Positions 14,155-18,768 of a DNA stretch of 18,768 bases are shown here, piece by piece. Where the stretch lies: assembly GCA_036556965.1 (NCBI GenBank), contig DATBIO010000045.1, forward strand, positions 1 to 18,768. The letters are read 5' to 3'. The notes beneath the pieces are model-generated. The model was given only the letters and a program-made list of their open reading frames with translations, did not search any database and had not been told where the DNA came from. Every line of letters starts with the position of its first letter. Position 1 is the first letter of the stretch. The translations under genes and the position numbers were made by a program. The DNA comes from DATBIO01 sp036556965 (GTDB taxonomy: Bacteria > Acidobacteriota > Vicinamibacteria > Fen-336).

Positions 14155-15821
14155 GCGGAGCCCGATCTTTGCGCCAGCTCCCGCCCGCGGTCGCGCAGCG
14201 CCCGCCGGAGGACCTTGCCGCTGGCGGTGCGCGGCAGCGCGTCGAGGAAGTGCACGCGCCGGGGCCTCTTGTAGGCGGCCATCTCCTCCCGGCACCAGTC
14301 GATCACCTGGCTCTCGCTGACCACCCCGCGCGCCTCCCGCCGCAGCACCACGAAGGCGAGCACGTCCTCTCCCCGGTAGGGATCGGGGACCCCCACCACG
14401 CCGGCCTCGGCGATGGAGGGATGGCGGTACAGGGCCGCCTCCACCTCCGCGGGATAGACGCTGTAGCCCGAGGCCTTGATGAGGTCCTTCTTCCGCTCGA
14501 CGATGCGCAGGTATCCCTCCTCGTCGAGGCGCCCGACGTCCCCGGTGTGGAGCCAGCCGTCGCGCAGGGTGGCCGCGGTGGCCTCCGGCTGCCGCCAGTA
14601 GCCCTTCATGACCATCGGCCCCCGGGTCACCACCTCGCCCGGCTCGCCCAGCGGCACCTCGGTGACGCCGTCCTCCAGGCTCACGATGCGCACGTCGGTG
14701 AAGGGCAGGGCCAGGCCCACGGTGCCGTACTTCGGGCGGTGGCGCGGGTTGATGTGCGTGGGGGCCGTGGTCTCGGAGAGCCCGTAGCCCTCCATGAGCT
14801 TGTAGCCGGTCGTCTCCTCCCAGCGCTCGGCCACCGCCGTGGGCACGGGGGCGCCCCCCGAGAAGCAGGCGCGCAGCGAGCTCAGGTCGTAGTCCTGCGT
14901 GCGGCCCGAGTTGAGGATGGCGACGTTCACGGTGGCGATGAGGGTGGTGGCGGTGCAGCGGTACCTCTGCACCGCGGCCAGCACCGTCTCCAGGTCGAAG
15001 CGCCCGATCACCACCAGGGAGCCGCCCAGGTAGCCCGCGAGGTTGAGCTGGCACTCCATGCCCGTGATGTGGAACCAGGGCAGGACCCCCAGCGACACGT
15101 CGCCCGCGTCCAGCCCCAGGTACACGCGCTGCAGCTCGCAGTTCGCGACCAGGTTCCCGTGCGTGATCTCCGCGCCCTTGGGCGCCCCCGTGGTCCCGGA
15201 GGTGTACTGCAGGAGGGCGGTGTCGGTCAGGGCCCGCGGCTCCATGCGCTGGAGGCGCGGCCCCTGGCCGGCGATGGCCACGAAGTCCTCCCCCCCCGGG
15301 AGCGGCGGCGCCGCCTCCAGGAACGAGGGGGGCACGGTCAGGGTCGGAGCCGAGGGCAGGTAGTCGCGGTAGCGCGTCACCGCCACCGCCGTGAGCGCGG
15401 TATCGCCGCGGACCGCCGCCACCGCCGCTCCCCCCAGGTCCGAGGTGACGAGGGCGCGCGCGCCCGCGTCGGCCAGGTCGCGCTGCAGCTCCCCCGCCTT
15501 GTGCATGGGGTTGATGCAGACGTTGACGCAGCCCGCCTTCAGCGACCCCATGTAGGCCACGGCGAACTGCGGGCAGTTCTCCAGGTAGAGGGCGACGCGG
15601 TCCCCCGGGGCCAGTCCCCGCGCGCGCAGCCAGCCCGCGAACCGGTCCGAGGCGAGGTCGAGCTCGCCGTAGCTGACCTCGCGCCCGTAGAAGACGAGGG
15701 CCGTCCGCTCCGGGGCCGCCTGCGCGTTGCGCTTGAAGTGGAAGGGGAGCGTCTCGGTGGGCAGCGCGATGCGCTCCTCGGACAGGCCCGGGGGCCAGAA
15801 GCGCTTCCAGATCGGCTCCAT
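14151..15821 (-). CDS. AMP-forming acyl-CoA synthetase
   Basis: A 556-aa ANL-superfamily ligase that activates a carboxylic acid through an acyl-adenylate to its CoA thioester. Signatures in order: the P-loop YTSGTTGAPKG beginning at Tyr206, WFHITGMECQ in the middle, the adenine-binding YGLSET, GWLHTGDVGRLDEEGY with the ribose-binding Asp, ERKKDLIKASGYSVYP at the hinge, and the terminal catalytic lysine in PRTASGKVLRR. Length and motif order are complete, and the pattern is that of medium- or long-chain fatty acid ligases, although aryl-acid ligases look similar. The ATG at 15821 has GGAGG four bases upstream, overlapping the end of the esterase gene; the gap between the genes is 11 nt. It would supply the CoA ester to the flanking dehydrogenases and hydratase. 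Confidence 0.93.
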   Translation of the reverse strand: MEPIWKRFWPPGLSEERIALPTETLPFHFKRNAQAAPERTALVFYGREVSYGELDLASDRFAGWLRARGLAPGDRVALYLENCPQFAVAYMGSLKAGCVNVCINPMHKAGELQRDLADAGARALVTSDLGGAAVAAVRGDTALTAVAVTRYRDYLPSAPTLTVPPSFLEAAPPLPGGEDFVAIAGQGPRLQRMEPRALTDTALLQYTSGTTGAPKGAEITHGNLVANCELQRVYLGLDAGDVSLGVLPWFHITGMECQLNLAGYLGGSLVVIGRFDLETVLAAVQRYRCTATTLIATVNVAILNSGRTQDYDLSSLRACFSGGAPVPTAVAERWEETTGYKLMEGYGLSETTAPTHINPRHRPKYGTVGLALPFTDVRIVSLEDGVTEVPLGEPGEVVTRGPMVMKGYWRQPEATAATLRDGWLHTGDVGRLDEEGYLRIVERKKDLIKASGYSVYPAEVEAALYRHPSIAEAGVVGVPDPYRGEDVLAFVVLRREARGVVSESQVIDWCREEMAAYKRPRRVHFLDALPRTASGKVLRRALRDRGRELAQRSGSA

Positions 15822-15832
15822 GTCCCCTCCCC

Positions 15833-16504
15833 TCAGGCCACGGGCGCCTGCGCCCGCGCGACCTCGCGCAGGAACGCGCCCGCCGCCTCCAGGAACGCGT
15901 CCGTCCATTCGTGGCCCCCCTCGAAGACGAGGCTGCGCGCGCGCGCCCCGCGCCGCGCCAGGCCCTCGAGGTCGCGCTCGAGCTTCTCCGCCGTGAACCA
16001 GGCGTCGTCCCGGCCCCGGCCGATCAGCACCGGGGGCAGGGCCGAGGCGTCGTCCGCCACGTCGGGCGGCATGTCGCCGCCGAGGACGAGGAGGCCGTGG
16101 CACTCGTGGCCGGCGCGCACGGCGGCCCGGTAGGCCATGGCCGCGCCCTGGGAGAAGCCGGCGTAGACGAGGGGGCCGCCCGCCGGGAAGCCGGCGCGCA
16201 CGCGCCCCACCACGTCGGCCACGTAGCGGATGTTGTCCGCGATGGCCTCCTCGCGCCCCTCCCGCGTCATCCAGGAGCCCACCACCGCGCCGTCCTTGCG
16301 GTAGAAGAGGTGCAGGGACTGCACCGCGGCCAGCACCAGGCCCTCCGCTCCCGGCAGGCGCCGGAGCTGCTCGAGGTGCTGCTCCGCCGCCTCCCCGTAG
16401 CCGTGGAAGCCGACGAGGAGGGGGAAGGGCCCTCCCCCCTCCGGCGCCTCCACCAGGCAGCGGCCGTGGACCCGGGCGGGCACGGTCAGGACGGAGGCGG
16501 GCAC
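15833..16504 (-). CDS. Alpha/beta hydrolase, phospholipase/carboxylesterase type
   Basis: A 223-aa serine hydrolase with the small carboxylesterase/phospholipase layout. The oxyanion region is VGFHGYGE (residues 31-38). The nucleophile elbow GFSQG puts Ser118 in place. Asp166 or Asp167 in GRGRDDAWF and His198 in EGGHEW complete the triad. No signal peptide is seen, so it acts in the cytoplasm. GTG at 16504 is chosen because it lies two bases after the dehydrogenase stop and keeps the first strand; no strong ribosome site is present, so it probably relies on translational coupling. Placed between an acyl-CoA dehydrogenase and an acyl-CoA synthetase, it could release an acid from an ester, or act as a thioesterase or lactonase for a pathway intermediate. 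These options cannot be separated from sequence. Confidence 0.83.
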   Translation of the reverse strand: MPASVLTVPARVHGRCLVEAPEGGGPFPLLVGFHGYGEAAEQHLEQLRRLPGAEGLVLAAVQSLHLFYRKDGAVVGSWMTREGREEAIADNIRYVADVVGRVRAGFPAGGPLVYAGFSQGAAMAYRAAVRAGHECHGLLVLGGDMPPDVADDASALPPVLIGRGRDDAWFTAEKLERDLEGLARRGARARSLVFEGGHEWTDAFLEAAGAFLREVARAQAPVA

Positions 16505-16506
16505 GC

Positions 16507-17727
16507 CTACTTCAGCTCGCGGCTGCCGTATCCGAGGATGCGGCGCGCGATGACGAGGCGGTTGATCTGCCCCGTGCCTTCGAAGAGGTCGTTGATCTTG
16601 GCGTCGCGCATCCACTTCTCCAGGGGCAGGCGGCGAGAATAGCCGGCGGGGCCCAGGAGCTCCACTCCCTTCTGCGTCACCCGCGTGACCACGTCCCCCG
16701 CCTTCACCTTGCACATGGAGGACTCGACGGTGTTGGGCAGGCGCCGGTCCATCATCCAGGCCGCCTTGAGGGTGAGCAGCCACCCCGCGCGCAGCTGCGC
16801 CTCCATGTCCAGGAGGTCGCGCTCGACGGCGGTGAGCTGGCTGCGCGGCCGGTCGTAGCGCACCTCCACCCCGTGCAGCGCGAGCAGCTCCTTCACCAGC
16901 TCCACCGTGGCGCGCGCGATCCCCAGCGCGCTGGCCGCCACCGCGGGGCGCGTGGCGTCGAAGGTGGCCATCGCCCCCTTGAACCCCTTGCGCGGATCGG
17001 CCACCTCCGCGCTGCCCAGGAGGTTGTCCAGGGGGATGCGGCAGCCCTCCAGGACCACGGCCGCGGTGTCGCTGGCGCGTATGCCCATCTTGCGCTCCAG
17101 CTTGGCCACGCGCACCCCGGGCGTGCCCGCCTCCACCACGAAGGGCTTCATGCCCGCCCGCCCGGCGGCGGGGTCCACGGTGGCCCACACCACCATCAGC
17201 CCCTCGGAGTCCACCAGGGCCTTGTGGCCGCTGGTCACGAAGATCTTCTCGCCGTCCAGCACCCACGAGTCCCCGTCGCGGCGGGCGGTGGTGCGGATGG
17301 CGGCGGTGTCGGAGCCGCAGTGCGGCTCGGTCATGGCCATGCACGCCCACTTGGGCCGGCCCTCGCGGAAGCGGTCGAGGAAGCGCGCCTTCTGCTCGAG
17401 CGTGCCCGTGGCCTCGATGGCGGCGCCGCCCAGCCCCGCTCCGGGCCCGCAGAGGTAGATGCCCGCGTCGCCCCAGGAGAGCGTCTCCACCACGTGGACC
17501 AGGGTCAGGGCGCCGAGGCCGTCTTCCGCCCCCGCCCGCCGCACCCCGGAGCGGAAGCTCTGCCCGGTGCGCAGGACCTCGGCCCACATCACGTCGACGA
17601 AGTCCCAGGGCACCTCGTGCTCGTGCTCGTCGAAGTGGCGCCCGGCCGGCCGCATGTGCGTGAGGGCCACCCCGCGCACGAACTCGAGCCGCTGGCGGAC
17701 CTCCTCCGGCATCTCGAAACCGATCAA
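16507..17727 (-). CDS. Acyl-CoA dehydrogenase (first of two)
   Basis: A 406-aa FAD-dependent acyl-CoA dehydrogenase catalysing alpha,beta-dehydrogenation of an acyl-CoA. MAMTEPHCGSDTAAIRTTARR is the flavin-binding signature, WVLDGEKIFVTSGHKA follows, and MGIRASDTAAVVLEGCRIP closes the middle beta domain. The C-terminal helical domain ends NDLFEGTGQINRL, where Glu383 stands at the medium-chain-type catalytic base position. The protein is full length for the family. The start is taken as TTG at 17727 with GGGAG a few bases upstream; ATG at 17712 is the alternative and would lose five residues. It lies 40 nt after the second dehydrogenase gene and 2 nt before the esterase. Electrons would go to an electron-transfer flavoprotein, not encoded here. 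Substrate is unknown. Confidence 0.93.
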   Translation of the reverse strand: MIGFEMPEEVRQRLEFVRGVALTHMRPAGRHFDEHEHEVPWDFVDVMWAEVLRTGQSFRSGVRRAGAEDGLGALTLVHVVETLSWGDAGIYLCGPGAGLGGAAIEATGTLEQKARFLDRFREGRPKWACMAMTEPHCGSDTAAIRTTARRDGDSWVLDGEKIFVTSGHKALVDSEGLMVVWATVDPAAGRAGMKPFVVEAGTPGVRVAKLERKMGIRASDTAAVVLEGCRIPLDNLLGSAEVADPRKGFKGAMATFDATRPAVAASALGIARATVELVKELLALHGVEVRYDRPRSQLTAVERDLLDMEAQLRAGWLLTLKAAWMMDRRLPNTVESSMCKVKAGDVVTRVTQKGVELLGPAGYSRRLPLEKWMRDAKINDLFEGTGQINRLVIARRILGYGSRELK

Positions 17728-17767
17728 GGCTCCCGCACCTCCTCCCCGGTGCCCACGCCCCGCCTCC

Positions 17768-18768
17768 TCAGACGATGGCGATCCCCTCCAGCACGGCGAA
17801 CCCGCGCCCGTTCCGCAGCCAGAGCTCCACGGGATGTTCGCGGATGTAGCCGTGTCCGCCGAGGACCTGGACCGCGCGGTCCGTCACCGTCAGCACCATC
17901 TCGTCCGCGAAGGTCTTGGCCAGGCAGGCCTCGCGCGTGGCCTCGCGTCCCTGGTCGATCGTCCACGCCGCCTCCCAGGCCAGCAGGCGGGCGGACTCCA
18001 CCTCCGTCGCCATCTCCGCGAGCATGAAGGCGATGGCCTGCCTCTGGCCGATGGCCTCCCCGAAGGCCTGCCGGGTCCTGGCGTAGTCGAGGGCGTACTC
18101 GTAGGCAGCGCGCGCCACGCCCACGGCCAGGGCGGCCTGGGCCACGCGCGAGGCGTCCAGCAGGCGCCCCACGTCGCCGCCCTCCTCGCCCCCCAGGCGC
18201 ATGGCCGCCGGCACGCGGCAGGCGCGCAGCTCCACGGCGTAGAGGGGCAGCGCGTGCAGCCCCATGTTCCGCTCCCGCTCGCCGACCTCCAGCCCCGGCG
18301 TGCCCTGCCGCACGAGGAAGGCCTCCGTGCGGCCTTCGCAGGCCGCGTACACGAGCACCCACTCCGACTCGCGCGCGAAGGGGACGTTGCACTTGGCCCC
18401 CTCGAGCACCCACGCTCCTCCTTCGCGGCGTGCGCGCGTGCCCAGCCGGCGCGGGTCGAAGTCGGGGCGCGGCTCCAGGAGGGCGGCCGCCCCCGGCACG
18501 TAGCCCTCGCCGCAGAAGGCCGGGAGCAGCTCTCGGCGCTGCCCCTCCGTCCCCGCCACGAGCAGGGGGACCGCCACCAGGGCGGGGGCCATCAGGGCCA
18601 GCGCCCCCGCCGCGTCGCCCCAGGCCAGCTCCTCGGCGAAGAGCGCGCCCGTCACCGCCGAGCGCTCCCCGAAGCCGCCGTAGTCCTCGGGCAGGCTGGC
18701 GGGGAGCAGCGCCAGCTCCCAGCCCGCGCGCGTCAGGGCCTCGGGCAGGGCGCCGCCCTCGTCGGGCG
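17768..18768 (-). CDS. Acyl-CoA dehydrogenase (second), 5' end outside the window
   Basis: A second acyl-CoA dehydrogenase whose N-terminus is cut by the right edge of the window. The frame is open to the edge and reads LTRAGWELALLPASLPEDYG before LFAEELAWGDAAGAL, the typical N-terminal domain. A start placed at the GTG at 18655 would therefore be too short. Further on are LEGAKCNVPFARESEWVLVY in the beta domain and YALDYARTRQAFGEAIGQRQ plus VQVLGGHGYIREHPVELWLR in the C-terminal domain. The protein stops at FAVLEGIAIV: the catalytic-type Glu is kept, but the following threonine is changed and the final helix is absent compared with its neighbour. I recall related dehydrogenases with this ending, so it may be a subfamily trait. 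Similarity to the adjacent dehydrogenase is low, so it is not a recent duplicate. The two may form a mixed complex or act on different intermediates. Confidence 0.9.
   Translation of the reverse strand, partial: PDEGGALPEALTRAGWELALLPASLPEDYGGFGERSAVTGALFAEELAWGDAAGALALMAPALVAVPLLVAGTEGQRRELLPAFCGEGYVPGAAALLEPRPDFDPRRLGTRARREGGAWVLEGAKCNVPFARESEWVLVYAACEGRTEAFLVRQGTPGLEVGERERNMGLHALPLYAVELRACRVPAAMRLGGEEGGDVGRLLDASRVAQAALAVGVARAAYEYALDYARTRQAFGEAIGQRQAIAFMLAEMATEVESARLLAWEAAWTIDQGREATREACLAKTFADEMVLTVTDRAVQVLGGHGYIREHPVELWLRNGRGFAVLEGIAIV

Noticed and set aside
12121..14274. A 717-codon plus-strand frame opposite the hydratase/dehydrogenase fusion.
   Set aside because: It is an antisense shadow with the same His- and Gly-rich composition. 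The minus strand has all catalytic residues of a known enzyme.
17724..18413. A 229-codon minus-strand frame overlapping the second acyl-CoA dehydrogenase.
   Set aside because: It is in a different frame from the clear dehydrogenase sequence and has shadow composition.

Overview
This is a very GC-rich window (roughly 70% or more by eye) from what is most likely a member of the Acidobacteriota. No rRNA or other phylogenetic marker is present. The assignment rests on three protein types that are typical of that phylum: a VWFA-related secreted protein (8408-10552), a DUF5916 outer-membrane protein (1455-3701), and a small secreted protein with an 'RVNIPFDFSV' core (7598-8011). Strong G/C third positions leave long shadow ORFs on the opposite strand of almost every gene, including a 1226-codon minus-strand frame at 1455-5135. 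Only one gene per locus is called here. No tRNA, rRNA, CRISPR array, insertion sequence or prophage gene was seen.

Left part (1-7406). A sorbosone-dehydrogenase-type beta-propeller lipoprotein (+) converges on a DUF5916/CBM9-like outer-membrane protein (-) that carries a CxxCH motif. An 84-nt divergent spacer then leads into a plus-strand chain: AzgA-type purine permease, GT2-like glycosyltransferase, Gfo/Idh/MocA oxidoreductase. These three genes are joined by 4-nt stop/start overlaps (TTGA, GTGA). The chain collides tail to tail, with a 10-nt overlap, with a minus-strand RmlC-like sugar epimerase. Glycosyltransferase, oxidoreductase and epimerase look like a small sugar-modification module.

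Middle part (7407-10717). All genes are on the minus strand: a small secreted acidobacterial protein, a 64-aa hypothetical protein, and the VWFA-related protein. The VWFA reading frame runs through an apparently non-coding stretch into the 64-aa gene. A strong inverted repeat lies downstream of the secreted protein.

Right part (10718-18768). A compact minus-strand operon, read from the right edge, encodes acyl-CoA dehydrogenase (5'-incomplete), acyl-CoA dehydrogenase, serine esterase, acyl-CoA synthetase, an enoyl-CoA hydratase/3-hydroxyacyl-CoA dehydrogenase fusion, and an MFS transporter. Together they give uptake or export, ester cleavage, CoA activation, dehydrogenation, hydration and second oxidation: a beta-oxidation-type pathway for a carboxylic acid of unknown identity. 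No thiolase is in view. Two GTGA overlaps and short gaps imply co-transcription and translational coupling.

I found no clearly new multi-gene system. The best leads are the CxxCH motif in the DUF5916 protein, the abnormal 3' end of the VWFA gene, two candidate near-leaderless promoters, and the paired acyl-CoA dehydrogenases.
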